Below, in pieces: positions 28,900 to 37,035 of a DNA stretch of 64,000 bases. The position numbers and the translations under genes are program-made. Within the stretch, counting starts at the first letter, position 1, and every line of letters begins with the position of its first letter. Below the pieces are notes generated by a model that saw only the letters and a program-made list of their open reading frames with translations, had not been told where the DNA came from and searched no databases. Location: contig NZ_CABVII010000010.1 of NCBI RefSeq assembly GCF_902497995.1, positions 62,001-126,000 of the forward strand. Reading direction: 5' to 3'. This DNA is from Pseudomonas fluorescens. GTDB lineage: Bacteria; Pseudomonadota; Gammaproteobacteria; Pseudomonadales; Pseudomonadaceae.

Positions 28900-31350
28900 T
28901 TATTTACCCGGTGTCAGGGTCAACCGCTTGCTCCCATACACCTTGTCAAAGTTCTGCGGCTGCATCGGCAAGCTCATGTAGTGGCCCTTGAGCCAAGGAT
29001 CGATACTGTCCAGGTAATTGGGGCTCGCCGGGTTGCCGGACTGGCCTGTGCTGTTCTGCCCCATCAGCGGTTCAACCTGGCCGAAGTCGACGAGCAAGCG
29101 CATGGTCGGCGCCAGGGTGGTGTTGAAATCCTGGCCCCAAGTGAACGCCGCCGTGTTGAGGGTGGTGTGATCGCCTCCAGCCGGCAGCGGACCGCGCACG
29201 GTCTGGCCGCTGGCATTTTTCCATTCGTAGCGGTGCAATTTGCCCCACTGCCAGGCTTTGCGATCGCCACCCAACTGACTGTCCCCTGCGTTGATTGCCG
29301 CCGCGAGGCTGCGGGCAAGGATCGCCGGCTTGTCTTCTTTGTGCGGTGTATGCGTGTCATCCCAAAACGGACTGTCCTCACGGCCCAGCAGGTGATCGGC
29401 CTGAGCGGCGTAGGACAACTTGCCGTTGGCGATAAAGGCTTTCCACGCCGGGCTGGTGTCCGGGCCCAGTTCGTCGAGGAAGATCTGCCGGGTGCTTTCC
29501 TGGAGGAACAGTTCGTAGATCGCTGCGTCGGCGGAGGTCGGGCTGAGTTTGCCGTCGAACGCCATCAAGCGGGTGTACGCCTCGCGCGCCTTGCCGCGAT
29601 CGGCGTCCGGCAGCGCTTCAATGGCTTGCTTGAGCGGTTGGGCCATGCCCGGTGCCTGGAACGTTTTTTTCAGCTTGGCGGCGAAGGTCGTCGTCTGATC
29701 GTATTGCATGGCGATCAGGCTGCGGGTGTCGTGCTTGCCCGCGCCAGCCAGCTCGGCCATGCGTTCGCCACGTTCCGGAGCCGACCAGGAATTGGACAGC
29801 TGCATGCCGTAGCCATGGGGAATGACCCGCTGGTTGGCGGTGCCGAGCCAGCCTTGGGCCGGGTCCTGGTCATAAGGGTGCAGCATCGGGTCGGCGTAAC
29901 CGTCCCAATCGTAACGGCCTTCCCAGCCCGGGGATGGCAACAGGCCTTCGCCTTCGCGACGGTTCGGGTAGCGACCGGTCACCTGCCAGCCAATGTTGCG
30001 GGCGTCGGCAAAGACCAGGTTCAGGGTAATGGCGCGGATTTCCCGGCTGGCATCCGATGCTTTTTCGACGTTCTGCGCCCGGGACAGGTCAAAAAACGCA
30101 TCCAGGGTCTTGTCGTCGGTGAAGTTCGGCGTCTGCAAGGCCAGGCCAAAGCCGTTGGCCAGCGCGGTGCCTTGGGCACTGTTGAGCAGCGGGCCATGGC
30201 GGGTCTCGTACACCGCTTCGCGAATCGACCGCTGGCCTTTGACGAAATAGCTTTCGTTACGCACGATCACCGGCTGCCATTTGCCGCCGACCTCGTAGGA
30301 AAGACCGTTGCCCTGGGGTTTGATTTTTTCCAGAAACAAGTCCTGGTTATCGCCCATGACCGACGTCATGCTCCAGGCCACCTTGCCGTTGTAACCGCTC
30401 AGCACCATCGGCAAACCGGCGATGGTTACGCCGGAAGCCTGGTACTTCGGCGCGCGAATCTGTACGTAACTGAACAAGGACGGCACGCCCAGCGATCCAT
30501 GGCTGTCGCTGGCCAGCAGGCTTTTACCGCTGCGGCTGCGTTGCGGGGCGATCGCCCAATTGTTCGATGAAGTGGCGCCCAGCAGGTTCAGATCGGACAG
30601 TTGGCCGGTGGCTTTGCTGATTTCAGCCAGGCCCGGAACCTGCCCGTTGAGCTTGATCCCCTGAAGTTTTTCGGCTTCGGCCACCGGCAGTTTTTCATCG
30701 GGCGCGGAGGGGGTCAGCCACGGCAGTTTGTCGGTGGTGACTGTTTGCGCCAGCATCAGCGAGGCAATTTCTTCCGGCAGGTTGGCCGATTGGCTGAAAT
30801 TCAACAGGCAGAAAATCAGCGCCGAGTCTTCGGGTTTCCAGTATTCGGGTTTGTAGCCGGTAGCGGCGAGGTCCGCCGGCAGCTTGTCGCGGTAGCGGAA
30901 CAGGTAAGCGTTGACGCCACGCGCGTAGACTTCGAAAAAGCGCTTGAGGCGCGGCGAAGACGCTTTGTACAGCTCGCCGGCGCTTTTTTTCAGGTTGACC
31001 GCGCGCATGTAGCGGTCGGCGTCCAGCAGGTCCGGACCGGACATCTCCGACAGACGGCCCTGGGCCAGCAGGCGCAGGGTCACCATTTGGGTGATGCGGT
31101 CCGTGGCGTGCACATAGCCGAGGGAAAACAGCGCGTCATGGAAACTGTTGCTTTCGATCAATGGCACGCCCATGGCATTGCGCCGCACCGAAACGTTCTG
31201 CGCCAGTCCTTTGAGCGGCTGTACTCCGGAGGTCGGCGGGAGGGTGTCCTGGGTGTTCCTGGTCTGACAACCGGTCAGGCTCAAGACACCGGCCACTGCT
31301 GCGGCAACGCCGAACCGGGGAAGAAAATGTGTGAGGGCTGGCGAGGCCAT
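28900..31350 (-). CDS. quiP: Acyl-homoserine lactone acylase QuiP
   Basis: This 816-residue Ntn-hydrolase of the penicillin acylase family cleaves the amide of long-chain AHL signals (role known for the P. aeruginosa homologue). The signal peptide ends LSLTGCQT, resembling a lipobox. An alpha chain and linker follow, then the autocleavage site [11 protein letters not shown]: the new N-terminal nucleophile would be Ser261 or Ser262. The beta chain contains [38 protein letters not shown] and the late [20 protein letters not shown]. Length is slightly below the 847 residues I recall for PAO1. Confidence 0.92.
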   Translation of the reverse strand: MASPALTHFLPRFGVAAAVAGVLSLTGCQTRNTQDTLPPTSGVQPLKGLAQNVSVRRNAMGVPLIESNSFHDALFSLGYVHATDRITQMVTLRLLAQGRLSEMSGPDLLDADRYMRAVNLKKSAGELYKASSPRLKRFFEVYARGVNAYLFRYRDKLPADLAATGYKPEYWKPEDSALIFCLLNFSQSANLPEEIASLMLAQTVTTDKLPWLTPSAPDEKLPVAEAEKLQGIKLNGQVPGLAEISKATGQLSDLNLLGATSSNNWAIAPQRSRSGKSLLASDSHGSLGVPSLFSYVQIRAPKYQASGVTIAGLPMVLSGYNGKVAWSMTSVMGDNQDLFLEKIKPQGNGLSYEVGGKWQPVIVRNESYFVKGQRSIREAVYETRHGPLLNSAQGTALANGFGLALQTPNFTDDKTLDAFFDLSRAQNVEKASDASREIRAITLNLVFADARNIGWQVTGRYPNRREGEGLLPSPGWEGRYDWDGYADPMLHPYDQDPAQGWLGTANQRVIPHGYGMQLSNSWSAPERGERMAELAGAGKHDTRSLIAMQYDQTTTFAAKLKKTFQAPGMAQPLKQAIEALPDADRGKAREAYTRLMAFDGKLSPTSADAAIYELFLQESTRQIFLDELGPDTSPAWKAFIANGKLSYAAQADHLLGREDSPFWDDTHTPHKEDKPAILARSLAAAINAGDSQLGGDRKAWQWGKLHRYEWKNASGQTVRGPLPAGGDHTTLNTAAFTWGQDFNTTLAPTMRLLVDFGQVEPLMGQNSTGQSGNPASPNYLDSIDPWLKGHYMSLPMQPQNFDKVYGSKRLTLTPGK

Positions 31351-31549
31351 GGCAAAGCTCCTGCGGGGGGTAGCGTCATTAAAGGCGCTACGTTAGTGAG
31401 CAGGAGGTGGGTGCGCAAGCAGCTTGTTTCAGGATTTGTCTGTTAAACGCAATGCACGCAGTCTGCGTGATGTGCGCCGATCCAATGTAGCTGGCTTGTC
31501 GGATCGCCGCACCGCAGCGACAGCGGTCTGTCAGTCAACACCTTTACCG

Positions 31550-31628
31550 TCTTCGCCGGCAAGCCGGCGCCTACAGGGGGTTATGTCGTTTACAGAACCA
31601 ATGTGGGAGCGGGCTTGCTCGCGAAGGC
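31550..31628. repeat. REP fragments in the quiP upstream region
   Basis: A partial arm CTTCGCCGGCAAGCCGGCGC (31550-31570) and a canonical arm ATGTGGGAGCGGGCTTGCTC (31600-31620) lie in the 313-bp gap between quiP and the SEC-C gene. The remainder of the gap (31351-31549) presumably holds the quiP promoter, but no motif was assigned. Confidence 0.75.
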
Positions 31629-31663
31629 AATTCAACAGGCGAAGAAAGTCTTCGCCCGAAGCC

Positions 31664-31873
31664 TCAAGCCCCGTGGCACTTCTTGAATTTCTTGCCATTG
31701 CCGCACGGGCACGGGTCGTTGCGGCCGACGTCTTTCAGGGCGTTGCGCACCGGTTCCTGGTGGGCGTGGCCGCAGTTCGGGCCGTGGACATGGCCATGGT
31801 CGTGATCATGGTGCTCGTGATGGTCATGATCGTGGTTGCAGTCAGGGCCATGGACATGGGGTTGCTGGGTCAT
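31664..31873 (-). CDS. His-rich SEC-C motif mini-protein
   Basis: This 69-residue protein has about 15 His residues in the first 39 positions ([17 protein letters not shown] type). It ends in a canonical SEC-C zinc motif, [19 protein letters not shown] (CxC...CH), as at the C-terminus of SecA. Likely binds zinc or nickel with its N-terminal half; the role is unknown. Its ATG overlaps the stop of the upstream lipoprotein gene as ATGA, so the two are coupled. Confidence 0.88.
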   Translation of the reverse strand: MTQQPHVHGPDCNHDHDHHEHHDHDHGHVHGPNCGHAHQEPVRNALKDVGRNDPCPCGNGKKFKKCHGA

Positions 31874-32364
31874 CGAAGTTGCTCCGGAATTAAATCGGCG
31901 GGGATTATCACGCCATTGCGCGCCAGGTGCACGTAGTGCGCGATGAATAAACCGGTTTCCATTTCACCTTCCAGTCGATAGGGGATGGGCTGATCGGGTT
32001 TCTTCAGCAGTTTCACCACGTCCCGGACCTTGGGCCACAGGTTGGTGCGGATCGGTACCTTGAAGTACGCGCTACGCTTGGGACCGACCGTGAACCAGTG
32101 TTCGTGCTCGCCTTCGGTCAGCAACATGTCGCCCAGGTGGATCCGGTATTCAAGGCCGCGCACCGTCAGGTCGCTGTCGTTGGGGTTGTCGACGCGAAAG
32201 TACAGGAGGAAGCGTTGCTGCATCAGTTTGGCCTGGACAACTTCGACCTTGACCAGGTGCACCTGTGGCTCCGGCCCGTCGTAGCTGAACCATGACGCAC
32301 AGCCGCCGAGCCCCGGAAACAGGAGCAGGCTAAAGAGATAGAGTACGAGTCGTCGGGTGATCAT
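31870..32364 (-). CDS. LEA14-like (LEA type 2) lipoprotein
   Basis: This 164-residue protein has a lipoprotein signal peptide ending [10 protein letters not shown] (Cys about 21). The mature part is an LEA2/WHy-type beta-sandwich: [40 protein letters not shown], then [12 protein letters not shown]. The NPND motif is typical. Such proteins are periplasmic or outer-membrane-anchored with unknown roles in stress tolerance. The ATG at 32364 is chosen for the signal peptide ([16 protein letters not shown]). It is upstream of and coupled to the SEC-C mini-gene. Confidence 0.87.
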   Translation of the reverse strand: MITRRLVLYLFSLLLFPGLGGCASWFSYDGPEPQVHLVKVEVVQAKLMQQRFLLYFRVDNPNDSDLTVRGLEYRIHLGDMLLTEGEHEHWFTVGPKRSAYFKVPIRTNLWPKVRDVVKLLKKPDQPIPYRLEGEMETGLFIAHYVHLARNGVIIPADLIPEQLR

Positions 32365-32394
32365 GGTCGTGTTCTCCCTTGAACTCCAGTCTAG

Positions 32395-32473
32395 CCCCAA
32401 AAGATTGCAGCCTGCGGCAGCTCGGGGTACGCAATACCCATGTGGAGCTGCCGCAGGCTACGATCTTTTGGGT
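32395..32473. repeat. Inverted repeat of a second REP family
   Basis: Arms CCCCAAAAGATTGCAGCCTG and the inverse of GCCGCAGGCTACGATCTTTT surround a short loop. This is the AAAGATCGCAGCCTGCGGCAG type seen in P. fluorescens relatives, unlike the GTGGGAGCGGG type elsewhere in the window. Confidence 0.85.
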
Positions 32474-32477
32474 TACC

Positions 32478-32954
32478 TCAACCGCCAAAGTACCCCGCGC
32501 AACACTTCTTGAACTTCTGCCCGCTGGCGCACGGGCAGGCATCGTTGCGCCCGGCCTTGAGTTGCACGGTGGGATCGATGAAGTACCAGCGGTCGGCGTT
32601 CTGCACGAACGAGGAGCGTTCACGGTGGCTGTGTTCGCCGCCGCCATCGTGCCAGCGCGCCGTGAAGGTGACGAATGCGTGTTCCGGCTGACCGCCGAGG
32701 ACCTCGGAGCTTTCCACGTCCAGGCCCAGCCAGGTGCTTTGGGCGCTCCAGTCGCTGATGGACTGCCGGTCCAGGCCCGCTTGTTGCGCGGGCAGGGTAG
32801 TCGCCACCAGATAATCGATCAGGCCCAGCACATAGGCGCTGTAGCGCGAACGCATCAAGGCTTCGGCACAAGGCGCCGGATGCCCGGCATGGTAATGACC
32901 GCAGCAGGCGTCAAGCAGGGTGCCGCTGCCGCAAGGACAAATAGATGTGCTCAT
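32478..32954 (-). CDS. YchJ family protein with two SEC-C motifs
   Basis: This 158-residue protein starts with the Cys motif [14 protein letters not shown] and ends with a second, [15 protein letters not shown], both zinc-binding SEC-C type. Between them is the conserved YchJ (NTF2-like, formerly UPF0225) domain: [20 protein letters not shown], then [25 protein letters not shown]. Function unknown. The ATG at 32954 ([11 protein letters not shown]) is the family start. It is four bases downstream of the DUF6231 gene, so probably one transcript. Confidence 0.91.
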   Translation of the reverse strand: MSTSICPCGSGTLLDACCGHYHAGHPAPCAEALMRSRYSAYVLGLIDYLVATTLPAQQAGLDRQSISDWSAQSTWLGLDVESSEVLGGQPEHAFVTFTARWHDGGGEHSHRERSSFVQNADRWYFIDPTVQLKAGRNDACPCASGQKFKKCCAGYFGG

Positions 32955-32958
32955 TGCG

Positions 32959-33456
32959 TTACCACCAGTATTTCCCGAAATTTTCCGGATTGGCCCAGAA
33001 CCGCGAATTGAGCCAGTCGGGTACTTGTTTATAGTCAAGCAGATCGTAGGTAAACAGGGTCAGCACCTGTTCGTCACGCTTGAAGCGTTCGCTGGCTTGC
33101 AGGGCCAGGGAGAAGAAGTCGGTTTCTTGCCAGCCACTGGCCGGCAAGTCCGCCAGCACCGCGATGCGGCTGGCGTTGAGGTTGCGTATCCCACCCAACA
33201 GATTCAGGCCATCGCGTTTGGGCAAATGTTCCAGGCAATCGACCACCAGCGCCAGGTCAAACCGGCGTGCCGCCAGTTCGTCCGGCAACGGTCCAGGTAG
33301 AGCATGGGCCACACAGGTGTCCGGATGGGCGAGCTTGAAGGCCTCAAGCGCGGGGAATTCGCTGGCGCCAATCAGCAACAGACGCGCGGGTGCGTAACGA
33401 TCAAGCAATGCGGCCAGCGCCTGCTGGGGCGTGCGCGAAGAAATAGCTGCAATCAT
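32959..33456 (-). CDS. DUF6231 family protein (methyltransferase-like fold)
   Basis: This 165-residue protein has a Rossmann-like organisation: [17 protein letters not shown], then [20 protein letters not shown] and a strand [10 protein letters not shown]. It resembles class I SAM methyltransferases but lacks a clear GxGxG loop. The C-terminus is aromatic ([16 protein letters not shown]), a conserved feature of this small family as I recall it. It is first gene of a pair with ychJ. Confidence 0.75.
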   Translation of the reverse strand: MIAAISSRTPQQALAALLDRYAPARLLLIGASEFPALEAFKLAHPDTCVAHALPGPLPDELAARRFDLALVVDCLEHLPKRDGLNLLGGIRNLNASRIAVLADLPASGWQETDFFSLALQASERFKRDEQVLTLFTYDLLDYKQVPDWLNSRFWANPENFGKYWW

Positions 33457-33646
33457 CGAATATCCTCAATCAGAGCGCCAAGACTAGCCTGCCGGCAGGT
33501 CCATATATAGAGCTGAATAGGGTCAAAAGTGCCGATCAGCCGCGAACACGGGACGAAACGGCAATGGCCTATTGCTGGCGGAGAGTAAAACTCGGGTCTT
33601 TACTCCCTAGAATCGGTTTCAAGCCGATCCCTCAGGAGAAAATTAG

Positions 33647-34342
33647 ATGAGCATAGTACGCACAGCATTACCCTTGGTTCTGCTAACCAGTGTGTTGACT
33701 GGTTGCGCAGGTTTGCAGAAAACCGACTGGCCAACCTGTGCGGCGGTCGGTGGTGTGGTGGGTGCGGGTCTTGGCGCAACCGAGAGTTCGGCATGGGCAG
33801 GGTATGGCGCGCTGCTGATCGGCGGCACGGCTGCGGCCTATTGCTGGGTTCACGGTGATGGCGACGAGGACGGCGATGGCGTGCCGGACAGCCGCGACAA
33901 GTGCCCGGGTACGCCTAGAGGCGTACAGGTCGACGCGGACGGTTGCCCTCCACCCGTTCCTGCGCCAGTGGTCGAAGAGGTCGTTGTGGTCAAGGAAGAA
34001 GTCATCGTTATCCGCGATGTCCACTTCCAGTTCGACAAGGCGACACTGACCCCTTCCGACAAAGAGGTACTCAACACCATCGCCACTCGCCTGAAACAGG
34101 AAGCTTCCACCGCCCAATTGACCGTGACCGGTCACACCGACAGCGTGGGCAGTGATGCCTACAACCAGAAACTGTCGGATCGTCGCGCGCACTCGGTGGT
34201 TGAATACCTGATTTCCCAGGGTGTACCACGCAGCAGCTTTGTGTCCGTGACCGGTGCCGGTGAAAGCCAGCCGGTGGCCGACAACAAAACCGCTGACGGT
34301 CGTGCGTCGAACCGTCGTACCGAAATCAAAATCAACCGCTAG
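33647..34342 (+). CDS. OmpA family lipoprotein with a thrombospondin type 3-like segment (copy A)
   Basis: This 231-residue protein has a lipobox VLTGCAG, a Gly-rich hydrophobic segment (AAVGGVVGAGLGATESSAWAGYG), a calcium-binding type 3 repeat (DGDEDGDGVPDSRDKCPGTP), and an OmpA_C peptidoglycan-binding domain: FQFDKATLTPSDKEVLNTIA, GHTDSVGSDAYNQKLSDRRA and SNRRTEIKIN. It would tether the outer membrane to the wall. It is first of two tandem paralogues. AGGAG lies just before the ATG. Confidence 0.92.
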   Translation: MSIVRTALPLVLLTSVLTGCAGLQKTDWPTCAAVGGVVGAGLGATESSAWAGYGALLIGGTAAAYCWVHGDGDEDGDGVPDSRDKCPGTPRGVQVDADGCPPPVPAPVVEEVVVVKEEVIVIRDVHFQFDKATLTPSDKEVLNTIATRLKQEASTAQLTVTGHTDSVGSDAYNQKLSDRRAHSVVEYLISQGVPRSSFVSVTGAGESQPVADNKTADGRASNRRTEIKINR

Positions 34343-34432
34343 GCCTCTCGCATGGTGCGGCTTGTGCAGTCGTGCAAGCGGGTCTTTACTCCTGTGTAAC
34401 CGGCATCGGCCGGTAACACAGGAGCTTTCACA

Positions 34433-35146
34433 ATGAGTGTTCTCACAAGGACCGTCTTGCCGGTTCTGCTGCTCGGCAGCCTGTTGACCGGTTGCGCTAC
34501 TCACAGCGATGGCACCGCCCCCTTGAATCAACGAACCTGGCCGATCTGCAGTGTTATCGGCGGGCTGGTCGGCGGTGGCCTGGGCGCGCTGCAAAGTGGC
34601 GGTTGGGCGGCGGGTGGAGCGGCGCTCGGTATCCTCACCGGTGGTTTGATCTGTTACGCGCAAGATGGCGACGAAGACGAAGATGGTGTCTTCGATCGAC
34701 GCGATCGCTGTCCCGATACGCCCGCCAATACGCCCGTCGAGCATCACGGTTGCCCGTTGCCACAGTATCCGGTCAGCGTGAAACCCGTTGAACCGGTACC
34801 CGTCGAAGTCATCGTCCTGAGGGACGACGTGCTGTTCGCTTTCGACAAGTTCAGCCTGACCCCTTCCGCGCAAGGCCAGCTGGATTCGCTGCTGAGCAAA
34901 CTGCAAGGCGCCGATGTGGTGAGCATCAAGGTGATCGGTCATACCGACAGCAAAGGCTCGGATGCTTACAACCAGGCACTCTCTGATCGTCGGGCCAGCG
35001 CCGTGGCGGACTATCTGTTGAGCCGGGGCCTGGCGGCAAACAAACTCACCAGCGAAGGCCGGGGGGAGCGCGAGCCAGTGGCCGATAACGAAACAGACGC
35101 AGGGCGCGCGAAAAACCGTCGTGTGGAGTTGCACATCAATCGCTGA
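34433..35146 (+). CDS. OmpA family lipoprotein with a thrombospondin type 3-like segment (copy B)
   Basis: This 237-residue paralogue of the preceding gene has the same layout: lipobox LLTGCATHS, Gly-rich segment (IGGLVGGGLGALQSGGWAAG), acidic type 3 repeat (DGDEDEDGVFDRRDRCPDTP) and OmpA_C domain (FAFDKFSLTPSAQGQLDSLL, GHTDSKGSDAYNQALSDRRA, KNRRVELHIN). It begins 90 bp after copy A. The two probably arose by tandem duplication and have diverged well outside the OmpA_C core. Confidence 0.92.
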   Translation: MSVLTRTVLPVLLLGSLLTGCATHSDGTAPLNQRTWPICSVIGGLVGGGLGALQSGGWAAGGAALGILTGGLICYAQDGDEDEDGVFDRRDRCPDTPANTPVEHHGCPLPQYPVSVKPVEPVPVEVIVLRDDVLFAFDKFSLTPSAQGQLDSLLSKLQGADVVSIKVIGHTDSKGSDAYNQALSDRRASAVADYLLSRGLAANKLTSEGRGEREPVADNETDAGRAKNRRVELHINR

Positions 35147-35293
35147 GGCCCGTCATAGAGCCGTCGGACAGCCATCGTGGCGGGTCCGGCGGCCTTTCGG
35201 CACCTTCCTGAAGAATTTGCCATTGCCCTCTGGCTTATCCCGTGTGGAAGCCGTTACTGTGCGTGCAAAGAATAATTCTCAACGGGTGAGCGT

Positions 35294-35575
35294 ATGAAGG
35301 TGTTCTGGTGGCTGGGGAAGCTGTTGACCCTGCTGTTCTGGTTGGTGCTGCTGGTCAACCTGCTCATGCCGTTTGTCTATCCGCTGCATCTGTTGGTCAA
35401 TATGGCTGGCAGCCTGCTGGCAGGCCTTCATCTGCTTGAGGCGGTCTTCTGCTTTCGCAGCCTCAGAGGCCGTGCCCACCCTTGGCTCGATCGCCTGAAG
35501 ATCCTCTTTTTCGGTGTTTTCCACCTGCAAACCCTCCCGGCTCCCACCGTATCGAAGGCTTCTTCCCATGCGTAA
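35294..35575 (+). CDS. DUF1145 small membrane protein
   Basis: This 93-residue protein has two hydrophobic segments: KLLTLLFWLVLLVNLLMPFV and HLLVNMAGSLLAGLHLLEAV, connected by a short loop. This matches DUF1145, inner-membrane, function unknown. Its last three codons overlap the start of the next gene by eight bases, suggesting translational coupling. Confidence 0.86.
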   Translation: MKVFWWLGKLLTLLFWLVLLVNLLMPFVYPLHLLVNMAGSLLAGLHLLEAVFCFRSLRGRAHPWLDRLKILFFGVFHLQTLPAPTVSKASSHA

Positions 35576-36326
35576 ACTCTGTCTGCTCGCGGCACTCGTC
35601 AGTCCATTGGCCTGCGCTCAGGTGGTAAGCGTCGAAACCAACTCGCTGATGCGCTTGCCCAACACCGCCAGCACCTTGCACCTGGAGCGCTTGGAAGTGG
35701 CCGATTACGGCACATTGCTGATCCCTTCGAACGTGACCGAAGTGACCGTCGACCAATTGCACCTGGGGCGTGACGCGCGGATCGCCATCGTACCCAGCGA
35801 ACAGGCACTGGCGCTGAAGGTCAGCCGTGCCCGATTGGCCGAAGGCAGCCAGATCACCGCCCGCGGTGCGCCGGGAACCTACCTCAAGGCTGCCCGTTCC
35901 GGGCGCAACATGACGTTGCAGATCAAGGCGCTTGAGGCACCGCAGTTGTCGGTAGACGCTCGCGGTGGTGCGGGTGCGCCGGGTTTCGTCGGTCTTGATG
36001 GCGGCAACGGCGAGGCACCGGGTTGCACTTGGGGTCAAGGCGGCAATGGCGGCGACGGCGCCGATGGCAGCGACGGCCAACCGGGAGCACCGGGTGCGCT
36101 GGTCCGGCTGGAAGTGCCGCGCGATTACCCGGCAGAACGGATCAAGGTCCAGGTCGCCGGCGGTGCCGGTGGCATGGCCGGACCTGGCGGCAAGCCGGGG
36201 GCGGGTGGCAAGGCCAAGGGTTGCCTGGTGTACAAGGCCGATGGCGGCAAGGACGGGCGCCGCGGCGCTGACGGCCAGCCGGGCCCTGCCGGTGCGGCAG
36301 GGGCGGTGACTGTCCAGCGGTTGTAA
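35568..36326 (+). CDS. Exported Gly-rich, collagen-like protein
   Basis: This 252-residue protein has a signal peptide (MRKLCLLAALVSPLACA, cleavage before QVVSV). The N-terminal part (about 20-140) is a beta-rich module: LERLEVADYGTLLIPSNVTE, then LHLGRDARIAIVP. Two glycine-rich collagen-like blocks follow: about residues 141-185 (GGNGGDGADGSDGQPGAPG), and, after a short strand (LVRLEVPRDYPAERIKVQVA), about residues 205-250 ending ADGQPGPAGAAG. It is surface or periplasmic with unknown role. The ATG at 35568 is selected because it starts the signal peptide. Confidence 0.85.
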   Translation: MRKLCLLAALVSPLACAQVVSVETNSLMRLPNTASTLHLERLEVADYGTLLIPSNVTEVTVDQLHLGRDARIAIVPSEQALALKVSRARLAEGSQITARGAPGTYLKAARSGRNMTLQIKALEAPQLSVDARGGAGAPGFVGLDGGNGEAPGCTWGQGGNGGDGADGSDGQPGAPGALVRLEVPRDYPAERIKVQVAGGAGGMAGPGGKPGAGGKAKGCLVYKADGGKDGRRGADGQPGPAGAAGAVTVQRL

Positions 36327-36360
36327 TCCATTCTTGAGATGAGTGTTGTCCAGTCGATTG

Positions 36361-36454
36361 TCTTCGCGGGCAAGCCACGCTCCCACAGGTTTTGAGTCGT
36401 TTAACACATTTGTGAACAACTCAGAACCTGTAGGAGCGAGGCTTGCCCGCGAAG
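36361..36454. repeat. REP doublet, reversed and asymmetric
   Basis: The left arm TCTTCGCGGGCAAGCCACGC and right arm GTAGGAGCGAGGCTTGCCCG belong to two sub-types and point away from each other, between convergent genes. Confidence 0.87.
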
Positions 36455-36471
36455 GCGTCAGCCCAGTTGCC

Positions 36472-36936
36472 TCAAAACATCGGCCGCGCCGCAGCAATCG
36501 CCACCAACACCAACCCGACCATCAGATTGATCCCCACCAACCGGCGAATCCTCCCCAGCACCGCCGCCCCCGTCGGCCAATCCTGCGCCGCCACCGCTGT
36601 GCGCAACTCCGGCAACATCAACGCCTGGATCCGGATGAACAGCGCAGTCATCACCACATACAGTCCCATCATCACCTGCACATAACGGGGCGCGGTTTCA
36701 AAACCGGCGTATTGCAAATGAATCATGCCCACGCCGCTGATCGGCAAAAGCACCACCGCCACCCACACCCAACGGAAAAATCCTCGAAACACTTCTACCC
36801 ACAGTTTCAACCGGGCAGGCCCCTCCAGTGCCTTCATTGCCGCCGGGCGCAAGACGATCCAGGCGAAAAACATGCCGCCGACCCATACCAGGGCGGACAG
36901 GAGATGCAGGGTATAAACGATGCCAAAAGGTGTCAT
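36472..36936 (-). CDS. CopD family membrane protein
   Basis: This 154-residue protein has four hydrophobic segments. It starts with TPFGIVYTLHLLSALVWVGG (His in the first segment); PISGVGMIHLQYAGF is in the middle, and the last segment is GINLMVGLVLVAIAA. CopD-family proteins are implicated in copper handling; this short stand-alone form is uncharacterised. It is divergent from dinG. Confidence 0.85.
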   Translation of the reverse strand: MTPFGIVYTLHLLSALVWVGGMFFAWIVLRPAAMKALEGPARLKLWVEVFRGFFRWVWVAVVLLPISGVGMIHLQYAGFETAPRYVQVMMGLYVVMTALFIRIQALMLPELRTAVAAQDWPTGAAVLGRIRRLVGINLMVGLVLVAIAAARPMF

Positions 36937-36997
36937 TGAGGTACTCCGTTCTGCGCTGGATTAATTAGCGGGGTATGATAGCGATCGATCCGAACCA

Positions 36998-37013
36998 CTG
37001 AAAATTTATCCAG
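36998..37013 (+). promoter_or_regulatory. LexA (SOS) box upstream of dinG
   Basis: CTGAAAATTTATCCAG fits CTG-N10-CAG with an AT-rich core, ending 22 bp before the dinG start codon. That is a position where bound LexA would block transcription. Confidence 0.78.
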
Positions 37014-37035
37014 CGTTTTTTGCGCCCGACAATCC

